Positions 6,980 to 12,586 of a stretch of 12,586 bases of DNA are shown one piece after another. This stretch comes from Chloroflexi bacterium UBA5177 (GTDB taxonomy: Bacteria > Chloroflexota > UBA5177): positions 1 to 12,586 of the forward strand of contig DHWR01000318.1 in assembly GCA_002413265.1 (NCBI GenBank), read 5' to 3'. The first letter of the stretch is position 1; each line of letters begins with the position of its first letter. The translations under genes and the position numbers were made by a program. The notes under the pieces were generated by a model, which saw only the letters and a list, made by a program, of their open reading frames with translations, made no database searches and was not told the origin of the DNA.

Positions 6980-7794
6980 ACGATCATCCTCCACGGATCG
7001 CACTGTTCGTGGAGGCCAGTCAGCCTCCTGAGATGCGCTCCAGCAATGCCCTAGCCCAGCTTTGGAATGGACGACTGAGCGCAGCCCTTGGACTTCCGCA
7101 TTTCGATCCAATCGTGCCGATATCCAAGAGCAACATCGTCGCAATGGATCCTGCCAGGCCTAGGTCGGCTGGGGCGGGCGAAGGGCTCGATCAAGTAATG
7201 GCCCGAAGCCTAGCAAGTCACGGATTCGATTGCGCAGTTGTTGCCTGGGACCTTGTTCCTAAGCTGGATACAACGGCCGACATGTGCCGGTGGACGGAGA
7301 CGGTTGAACTGTACCGACTGCTTGCCGCCTCGGACTCCCTGCCGAATGCTTGGAGACTACGAGCCCAAGCCAGATTTGAGGAGCTTGTCGACCGGCCTCA
7401 GCCGAGTGCTCGAGCAACGCCTCTGCGGCCAGCGCGAAACCTGGTTATCCCGCTCTGTATGGAGAAGATGTTTGAATCGCTCCTTACGGTTAATGAGGCC
7501 GCCGTCCGCCGTGCGCTTGGTCTCCATGGTCGGTACGTTCCTGGCTGGCCTGGACACGGGTGGGGGGACCCTAATGAACGATCGCCCGACAACCGTGTCA
7601 TCGGAAAGGCAATCCTGGCAGCTTCGCGCATGCGTCCGAAAGTCGCAGCGATCCGACGTGTCGGTGGGACCATGCGTACTAACAAGCATGGCTGGGGTGA
7701 GTTCCTTCTCCGAAGTTTGCTCGATGATCCCTTGGCAGGGCCGTTGGTCCGAGATCACACCATCGCTGTGCGGCTGCGGGAGACGTTAGGTTAG
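6976..7794 (+). CDS. DUF4276-like (TOPRIM-related) partner of the ATPase, putative effector
   Basis: GTG 6976 overlaps the ATPase stop (GTGA, 4 bp), the usual sign of translational coupling. The 272-residue product begins with a buried strand ending in an acid, RIALFVEAS (Glu13), as in TOPRIM-type folds. It has a second strand plus acid at AVVAWD (Asp92). Residues 155-175 (NLVIPLCMEKMFESLL) resemble the conserved helix of DUF4276, normally written near QCMEAWF. The C-terminal part, with RVIGKAILAAS, is compatible with that family. TOPRIM-type folds bind metal and cut or join nucleic acid, so a nuclease effector controlled by the ATPase is the natural hypothesis; no activity can be read from sequence. 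The usual Gly after the first acid is Ala here, and a DxD pair is not obvious, so the active site is divergent. It could also be a non-catalytic adaptor. Confidence 0.72.
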   Translation: MNDHPPRIALFVEASQPPEMRSSNALAQLWNGRLSAALGLPHFDPIVPISKSNIVAMDPARPRSAGAGEGLDQVMARSLASHGFDCAVVAWDLVPKLDTTADMCRWTETVELYRLLAASDSLPNAWRLRAQARFEELVDRPQPSARATPLRPARNLVIPLCMEKMFESLLTVNEAAVRRALGLHGRYVPGWPGHGWGDPNERSPDNRVIGKAILAASRMRPKVAAIRRVGGTMRTNKHGWGEFLLRSLLDDPLAGPLVRDHTIAVRLRETLG

Positions 7795-7834
7795 TCGGGA
7801 GGTCCACGCCCTCCTCGCCTGACTACCCGACTGA
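7791..7834 (+). terminator. Possible stem-loop terminator after the ATPase/DUF4276 operon
   Basis: TTAGTCGGG (7791-7799, containing the stop codon) can pair with CCCGACTGA (7826-7834) with one G-T pair. An alternative inner hairpin is GGAGG (7798-7802) with CCTCC (7810-7814). No T-run follows, so intrinsic termination is uncertain. Confidence 0.35.
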
Positions 7835-7844
7835 CTCCGTCCAG

Positions 7845-7874
7845 GCGGACCCAAGCGGACCCGCGCGGATCCAC
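7845..7874. repeat. Three tandem copies of a 10-bp repeat (GCGGAYCCNN)
   Basis: GCGGACCCAA, GCGGACCCGC and GCGGATCCAC follow one another with an exact 10-base period, about one DNA helical turn. That spacing places each copy on the same face of the helix, as in some protein-binding arrays. It sits about 85 bases before the tRNA fragment, where recombinase or excisionase arm sites could occur. Function is unknown. Confidence 0.45.
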
Positions 7875-7958
7875 TGCACGCCCAAGAGCCGCCGTCTCGA
7901 ATATGGCCGGACCCGTCGGGAGCCCGGCGGAACCGCCCCGAGCCACTCATTAGGTCGG

Positions 7959-8003
7959 CTCCGGACCGCAAGGCAGCAGGTTCGATTCCTGCCGGGCGCC
8001 CCA
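7959..8003 (+). other. tRNA-Arg(CCG) 3' half, probable attachment-site scar
   Basis: The 45 bases fit tRNA geometry exactly from the anticodon loop to the CCA end: loop CTCCGGA with anticodon CCG (7961-7963), 3' anticodon strand 7966-7970, five-base variable region, T-stem GCAGG/CCTGC (7976-7980 and 7988-7992) around TTCGATT, acceptor strand CGGGCGC (7993-7999), discriminator C and CCA (8001-8003). The 5' half is missing: no GCGCCCG lies at the right distance, and only three of five anticodon-stem pairs form. The acceptor sequence matches bacterial tRNA-Arg(CCG). A 3' fragment of this kind is what a tRNA-targeting tyrosine recombinase leaves at the distal end of an integrated element. By that logic the element lies to the left and an intact tRNA-Arg gene should sit further upstream. 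It could instead be a decayed tRNA gene. Confidence 0.72.
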
Positions 8004-8122
8004 TTCGCTAGGTGGACTCGAAAGTGAAGTCAGCAGACTCTGAACCGCGCTGGGATTGATGGAGGCCGCAACGAGCAGCAATTGACTCCGCGATGGCTGG
8101 TTTCGATACATCCCCGGTTCTG

Positions 8123-8151
8123 AGGCCGCTTCTTCTTGACCAAGGCGGCCT
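8123..8151. promoter_or_regulatory. 7-bp inverted repeat overlapping the probable promoter of the helicase gene
   Basis: AGGCCGC (8123-8129) and GCGGCCT (8145-8151) form a perfect inverted repeat with a 15-base loop that contains TTGACC (8136-8141). A -10-like TAACCT (8151-8156) overlaps the right arm, and the ATG follows at 8167 without a Shine-Dalgarno sequence. The arrangement would suit a repressor site over a near-leaderless promoter. The distance between the two boxes (9 bases) is too short for a standard pair. Confidence 0.35.
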
Positions 8152-8166
8152 AACCTAACTGGCACG

Positions 8167-11100
8167 ATGGAGGAACCCGGACCGGGCGCAGCTAGGGAGT
8201 CCGTGAGTCAGCGAAGGCGCGGCCTCGTGGCAGCAGCCCAGGAAATCTGGATTCAGAGGCTTGTCGACTTTTCGCGTCGCAACAACCTTCTCTATTTCCG
8301 CCATTGGAAGCTTGCGTCAGCCGAGTTGCGGGAATGGAGCCCGATAGCACTGCGATCTCTCCTGGGGGGAAATCAGGTCGCATTTGTCGACCTTCTTCCT
8401 CGCGACGGGGAGCTCGCGCGCCGCGGGGAAGCCGCTTCCGAGCCCACGGCCTTCTATACAGAGGAGGGCGAGGACGACGAGGGCCTCTCAGCGGATCAAT
8501 TGGGATTGCTCCCAAAACTCCAAGCGATTGCGCGCAAGGCGCAGGAGAATTTTGAAGAGCGCGGAATTGAGTCCATGTATCTCGCCTACGGTATGGCGAC
8601 GTGGACCGCCGATGATGGCGGTCGCGATCCTGAAGCCGCCGTCCTGCTCCTACCGGTTTCGGTCGAGGGCGTAGGACGTAAACGAGCCTTCGTGCCTCGC
8701 GGGGATCTCGAGACGAACTTAACGCTGGTGTACCAACTCGAGAGGCTTGGCGCTGGGGATCTATCCGCCGTCCTCGAGGAGCTGATCGACGACCCCTTGG
8801 ATATGGCAACGGGCAAGGCCCTCGAGAGATCGTTAGCGGTCATCTCGGCGGCGGCATCCCACATACCCGGCTTCAGGATCGAGGAGCGCATCATCGTCGG
8901 CAACTTCAGCTTTGAGAAACTGGCGATGGTCAAGGACCTGCAAGACAACCTTGAGGCCCTATGCCTGAACAACATCGTGGCCGCGCTTGCGGGCGATAAC
9001 CAGGCTGCCGGCGAACTGCGCCAGCAGTGGGGAGAGGGACAGGTTGATCCGTCCGAGCTAGACAAGCTTCCGGCCTCGACGGAGCTACTAATTTCTTCGG
9101 CTGATTCCAGTCAACAAGCGGCCTTGGTAACCATATCGCGAGGCCAGAGTGGCGTGATATCCGGTCCCCCAGGAACGGGCAAGTCGCAGACGATCACGAA
9201 CTTGATCGGAAGTCTGGTGGCCGAGGGGAAGAGCGTTCTGTTTGTTGCCCAGAAGAGGGCCGCCTTGGAGGTAGTAAAGCGTCGGCTGGAGACTGCCGGG
9301 CTGGAACACTTGGTACTCGACCTCCATGGTCAGACGAAGAAGGCTGAGGTCATGCGCCAATTCGGAGAGAGCTTCGACCTGATTCGATCTAGTACCCAAG
9401 TTGACGCGGCCATCCTCGACGCTCACTTCGAGGAGCGGCGGCAACAACTCAACCAATACGTGGAGCGCCTGCATAAGAAGAGGAGCCCCTCTGACCTTTC
9501 CGCGTACGAATTGCAGGCAGAGGTCCTGGGAGCCTCGACCGACGCAGTGTCGGCGCTTCGATGGCGTCCCAGCGAGTTGGCTGCGTTGACGGCTGAGCGG
9601 CTCCATTATCTAGAGGGGCTGCTCGCCGAAGTCGGCGGAATGAGGAGCTTGTTCCTTCGTGACCCGAGCGCAGCTTGGTCGGGCGCCAAGCTGACCGGAG
9701 CCGATCAAGTCACGGGGGCCCTCGGCGCCGTGCAGTGGCTCCTCGCCGAGGGCTTTGGCCGGCTCGCTCACGCGTCCAGCTCCTTCACCGCCGAGACCGG
9801 GATCCCAACCGGCTCGCTCTCTGAAATCCAAGCTGCGATCGGTGTGGGAGAAGGCGCAACCCGGGTGGCCTCGAACTATCAGGCTGCCCTGTTCGAGATG
9901 GACCTCGTCTCGGTCGCAGCCAGCTTGGGTCCCGCGCGAGGTCCTATCTCGCGGCTTTGGGCCTCTCTCTTCAACGAGTCCTACAAACAGACTGCGGAGC
10001 GCGTCAGGCGACTGCGACTCACCCCAGCGAGCGATCTGAACCTTCTAACTGAGGTCGAGGCGGCCCTAGCAACCGCTCAACGCTGGGCTTCGAGTACATC
10101 GACCGGATCGAAGCCGAACCGAATCGCAAGCTACCCCAACCTTCTATCGGCCTTTGACGCATTCATGATCGCCTGGTCCCCACTTCGGCAGCTTCTTGCT
10201 TGGGGGGACGTCGACAGCGCCCCAATGACCGATTTCCAGCAATGGGTGCGAAACCTCGATCTCCAAAAGGATGCTGCCTACCGGTTGCCACGACTGTGGG
10301 AAATAGAGGGTGTCCTCCTCAGTTCGAACATGGACCGCCTCGTTGCCTACCTGCGCGAAGCACGCCCACCTTCAGAGTTGTGGCGTGACGTCCTGCGCTT
10401 GGCCTACAACCAGTCATGCCTTGAATCGGCTTGGCTCGAGGATCCACAGTTAGCCGCCTTCGACGGCACACACCAAAACCAGTTGATTTCGGAGTTCAGA
10501 TCCCTTGACCAACAGCGAACTCAGCTCGCGGCGCGACGAATACGGCGTGCCCACGCCGAGAGAGCAATTGCGATACGAAACCAGTTCCCCGAGCAAGAGG
10601 CGATCGTCCGGGACCAAGCGAAACGGAAGACCAAGCACAAACCAGTTAGAGCGCTAATCAGCGAGGCGCCTGATGTGGTTACCGCACTGCGCCCCTGCTG
10701 GATGGCCAGCCCGTTGGCGGTTAGCCAATTGCTTGCCGGCGGCGGCCGTTACTTTGACGTTGTCATCTTTGACGAGGCGAGCCAAGTCCTGCCGGAGGAC
10801 GCGGTCACGTCAATCCTCAGAGGCCACACGGTCGTGGTGGCAGGGGATGAGAAGCAGCTACCCCCGACTCCATTCTTTGCCTCGGGCGTCGGCGAGGCCG
10901 AACTGACGCGAGAGGAGGCCGAGCCGGTCGAAGGCTTCGAATCAGTGCTTGAAATCATGGGCAAGATCTTCGACCCATGGGACCTGAACTGGCACTATCG
11001 CAGCCTCGATGAGCGGCTGATCGCGTTCTCAAATCGGCACATCTATTCAGAACGGCTTGTCACCTTTCCAGGCGTGGGTCTGGTCGAACCGGTGAAGTTC

Positions 11101-12339
11101 ATAGAGGTGGTCCAGGCCGCTCGCCAGGACGGGCAGGAGGAGAGCTCATCGGCAGAGGTGGAGCGAGTCGTGGAGGCCATCCTGGAGCACGCGGAGAACC
11201 GACCTCACGAGAGCCTCGGGGTTATTGCAATGGGGATCAAGCATTCGAATCGCATCGAAGCTCAGCTGGTGCGCAAACGCTTGGAGCATCCCGAGTTGGA
11301 TCAGTTCTTCGCGAATGTGAACCATCCGGACGAACGCTTCTTCGTGAAGAATCTCGAGAAGGTCCAGGGCGATGAGCGGGATGCAATCATCCTATCGATC
11401 GGCTATGGCAAGAATCGAGCGGGCACCCTCAGCCTCAACTTCGGCCCGTTGACTAACGCCAAGATGGGCCACCGCCGGCTCAACGTTGCGGTAACAAGGG
11501 CTAAGCGGCGGATTACCGCGGTGGCGTCATTTAACGCCGGTGACATGGATCCGAAGCGACTGAACGCCCTCGGAATGAAATTGGTGCGGGCCTATCTCGA
11601 GTACGCGGCCGACGGCGGCGATACCCTCGGCGAACGGGTCGCTACGCCAGTGCCTATGAACGGCTTTGAGCAGTCCGTGCTGCGGAGTCTCGAAGAGTTG
11701 GGGATGAATCTCGCGCCCCAGTACGGCGTCGGCTTTTACAGGCTGGATTTTGCAGTGCAGCACCCTCGTCGGAAGGGCCGTTTCGTGATGGCGCTCGAGT
11801 GCGATGGAGCCAGCTACCACTCAGCCAATACGGCGCGAGACCGCGACAAGCTTCGCCAGGAGCATCTGGAACTGCTCGGATGGCGATTCTGCCGCATCTG
11901 GTCCACCGACTGGTTCCGAAATCGTCCGGTTGAAGTCAGCAGAATTGTTCGGATGTACGACGAGGCAGTTCGGATTGCGGATGATCAGGATAGAAAGGGC
12001 GTGAGGCATCCGGTTGCGCTGGCTGAGCCGGTCAGCTCACACCAGGCGCAAGTCGTGCAGCTTCCGGTTGTCGCCGCCTCGGGCCCTCGGCGCCTCGGAC
12101 AGCCCATCCAGACATACACCTTCCAGGAACTCAAGGCCTTGGAGGCCGAGGTCCGGAGTGACGGGCAACTTCGTACGAATGAGGAGCTACTAAGAGAAAT
12201 GAGCGACCGGCTCGGCTATGACCGGCTGGGACCGAAAATCCGTGCGCGCCTGGCTGAAGTGATCGAGGGCCGCGACGTCCCTCAGGCGCGAACTGGCACG
12301 TCGACCCGCAAGCGCTACCGGCCATACGGGCGGTACTAA
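8167..12339 (+). CDS. DUF4011-type superfamily 1 helicase with C-terminal Vsr/DUF559-like nuclease domain
   Basis: The 1390-residue soluble protein opens with a DUF4011-like segment (WIQRLVDFSRRNNLLYF, 28-44). The SF1 helicase core follows: Walker A GPPGTGKS (334-340, after Gly333), Walker B FDEAS (Asp869-Glu870), motif III AGDEKQLPP (892-900) and motif VI RRLNVAVTRAK (1103-1113). An alpha-helical insertion of about 400 residues separates the two halves, as in related large helicases. Residues about 1165-1245 carry an MTES_1575/DUF559-type endonuclease: RLDFAV (Asp1194), ECDG (Glu1211, Asp1213) and SYH (His1218), then LGWRFCRIWSTDWF. The last 90 residues include a small helical domain (RTNEELLREMSDRLGY). 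It probably unwinds and cuts foreign DNA as a single-protein defence system, which is inference from architecture. The ATG at 8167 is chosen because it leaves a normal N terminus, though GTG 8203 is also possible. No methylase lies next to it. Confidence 0.9.
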   Translation: MEEPGPGAARESVSQRRRGLVAAAQEIWIQRLVDFSRRNNLLYFRHWKLASAELREWSPIALRSLLGGNQVAFVDLLPRDGELARRGEAASEPTAFYTEEGEDDEGLSADQLGLLPKLQAIARKAQENFEERGIESMYLAYGMATWTADDGGRDPEAAVLLLPVSVEGVGRKRAFVPRGDLETNLTLVYQLERLGAGDLSAVLEELIDDPLDMATGKALERSLAVISAAASHIPGFRIEERIIVGNFSFEKLAMVKDLQDNLEALCLNNIVAALAGDNQAAGELRQQWGEGQVDPSELDKLPASTELLISSADSSQQAALVTISRGQSGVISGPPGTGKSQTITNLIGSLVAEGKSVLFVAQKRAALEVVKRRLETAGLEHLVLDLHGQTKKAEVMRQFGESFDLIRSSTQVDAAILDAHFEERRQQLNQYVERLHKKRSPSDLSAYELQAEVLGASTDAVSALRWRPSELAALTAERLHYLEGLLAEVGGMRSLFLRDPSAAWSGAKLTGADQVTGALGAVQWLLAEGFGRLAHASSSFTAETGIPTGSLSEIQAAIGVGEGATRVASNYQAALFEMDLVSVAASLGPARGPISRLWASLFNESYKQTAERVRRLRLTPASDLNLLTEVEAALATAQRWASSTSTGSKPNRIASYPNLLSAFDAFMIAWSPLRQLLAWGDVDSAPMTDFQQWVRNLDLQKDAAYRLPRLWEIEGVLLSSNMDRLVAYLREARPPSELWRDVLRLAYNQSCLESAWLEDPQLAAFDGTHQNQLISEFRSLDQQRTQLAARRIRRAHAERAIAIRNQFPEQEAIVRDQAKRKTKHKPVRALISEAPDVVTALRPCWMASPLAVSQLLAGGGRYFDVVIFDEASQVLPEDAVTSILRGHTVVVAGDEKQLPPTPFFASGVGEAELTREEAEPVEGFESVLEIMGKIFDPWDLNWHYRSLDERLIAFSNRHIYSERLVTFPGVGLVEPVKFIEVVQAARQDGQEESSSAEVERVVEAILEHAENRPHESLGVIAMGIKHSNRIEAQLVRKRLEHPELDQFFANVNHPDERFFVKNLEKVQGDERDAIILSIGYGKNRAGTLSLNFGPLTNAKMGHRRLNVAVTRAKRRITAVASFNAGDMDPKRLNALGMKLVRAYLEYAADGGDTLGERVATPVPMNGFEQSVLRSLEELGMNLAPQYGVGFYRLDFAVQHPRRKGRFVMALECDGASYHSANTARDRDKLRQEHLELLGWRFCRIWSTDWFRNRPVEVSRIVRMYDEAVRIADDQDRKGVRHPVALAEPVSSHQAQVVQLPVVAASGPRRLGQPIQTYTFQELKALEAEVRSDGQLRTNEELLREMSDRLGYDRLGPKIRARLAEVIEGRDVPQARTGTSTRKRYRPYGRY

Positions 12340-12409
12340 TGCCAAAGAGCCGCCATCATGGAGCCTGAGGAGCGGAACAACGACTCGCTGGCTCAAGTCA
12401 GCGCCCAAT

Positions 12410-12422
12410 CCCGCACGTCGGG
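12410..12422. repeat. Short hairpin between the convergent helicase and recombinase genes
   Basis: CCCG (12410-12413) pairs with CGGG (12419-12422) across CACGT. It lies immediately downstream of the recombinase stop on the minus strand and 70 bases after the helicase stop. It may help end transcription from both sides, but the stem is only 4 bp with no T-run. Confidence 0.2.
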
Positions 12423-12573
12423 CTAGTCCTCTCGCTCCCAGCCGTCGGTCAGGAGCTTGTCCATCTGGTTGGCAGCCTCGACCGGGAAGGACGTGGCTGT
12501 AGGTGTTCATCGTCAAGCTGATCTGAGAGTGGCCGAGGACTTCCATCACCACCCTTGGGGCGACGTTCTGGAC
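12423..12573 (-). pseudogene. Tyrosine recombinase (integrase), C-terminal end, frame-disrupted and truncated by the contig end
   Basis: Reading leftward from 12573, the minus strand encodes VVMEVLGHSQISLTMNTYSHV, here split as VVMEVLGHSQ and ISLTMNTYSHV. This is the C-terminal motif of phage-type tyrosine recombinases: the His of LGHS and the nucleophilic Tyr of NTYSH are present. After SHVLP the frame is lost. The family-like ending (EAANQMDKLL ... WERED, stop TAG at 12425-12423) is found in another frame, with four bases (12480-12483) between the two. The shift lies at about 12480-12486 and may be a real mutation or an assembly error near the contig end. If real, the C-terminal tail is lost but the catalytic residues remain. 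The gene converges on the helicase gene 83 bases away. It is the likely agent for integration events in this region, though its own target is not shown. Confidence 0.75.
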
Positions 12574-12586
12574 CTGTCTCTTATAC
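12574..12586. other. Nextera/Tn5 mosaic-end adapter remnant at the contig end
   Basis: The final 13 bases, CTGTCTCTTATAC, equal the first 13 bases of the 19-base mosaic-end read-through used in tagmentation libraries. They interrupt an otherwise continuous recombinase reading frame that begins at 12573. They should be treated as untrimmed adapter rather than genome. Confidence 0.9.

Larger units (their letters stand above)
7795..8166. other. 372-base noncoding region carrying an integration scar
   Basis: No credible protein gene is present. The region holds a candidate terminator, a 10-bp triple repeat (7845-7874), the 3' half of a tRNA-Arg (7959-8003) and an inverted repeat next to the helicase start (8123-8151). 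The minus-strand ORFs across 7950-8004 are the well-known spurious translations of tRNA antisense sequence. Confidence 0.6.

Noticed and set aside
7928..8003. A complete tRNA-Arg gene
   Set aside because: The 5' acceptor strand GCGCCCG and a valid D-arm are missing, and two of the five anticodon-stem pairs fail. Only the 3' half is supported.
7786..8165. Minus-strand ORFs across the tRNA fragment (peptides such as GARQESNLLPCGPEP)
   Set aside because: These are the familiar spurious translations of the antisense strand of tRNA 3' ends and do not encode proteins. They do support the tRNA identification.
1..12586. CRISPR array or insertion sequence with terminal repeats
   Set aside because: I saw no regularly spaced direct repeats with unique spacers and no transposase gene. 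The only array is the short 10-bp triple repeat.

Overview
This is a high-GC bacterial contig carrying a dense cluster of genome-defence genes beside integration scars. The GC-rich third codon positions, GTG starts, weak Shine-Dalgarno sites and apparently leaderless starts would fit an actinobacterium or a similar high-GC lineage. No taxonomic marker gene is present, so that is only a guess. The last 13 bases match the inner end of the Nextera/Tn5 mosaic-end adapter and are probably library sequence, not genome.

Layout, left to right. (1) Bases 1-1455, + strand: the C-terminal part of a type I restriction HsdR motor subunit, fused to a LexA/UmuD-like S24 peptidase domain that keeps an Ala-Gly candidate cleavage site and a Ser-Lys dyad. 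(2) 1680-5087, +: one long GmrSD-type (DUF262 + DUF1524) restriction protein with extra C-terminal domains, split by a single in-frame TAG at 2628-2630. (3) 5207-5461, +: a small winged-helix-like protein with a likely leaderless start. (4) 5462-5764: noncoding, with a 13-bp inverted repeat. (5) 5765-6979 and 6976-7794, +: an ABC/RecF-type ATPase overlapped by 4 bp by a DUF4276-like (TOPRIM-related) partner, a two-gene module. (6) 7795-8166: noncoding, with a three-copy 10-bp repeat and the 3' half of a tRNA-Arg(CCG), read as an attachment-site scar. (7) 8167-12339, +: a 1390-residue superfamily 1 helicase with an N-terminal DUF4011-like region and a C-terminal Vsr/DUF559-like nuclease domain. 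(8) 12423-12573, - strand: the C-terminal end of a tyrosine recombinase with a frame disruption.

Together the genes look like a defence island built from separate modules: a type I restriction system whose M and S subunits would lie to the left, a modification-dependent GmrSD-like enzyme, an ATPase/DUF4276 pair and a helicase-nuclease. The tRNA 3' fragment and the recombinase suggest entry by site-specific integration, perhaps as two adjoining elements meeting near base 8003. The most interesting points are the possibly self-cleaving HsdR, the amber codon in the GmrSD-like gene, the ATPase/DUF4276 pair and the tRNA scar between defence modules. All family calls come from reading motifs by eye; no database search was possible.
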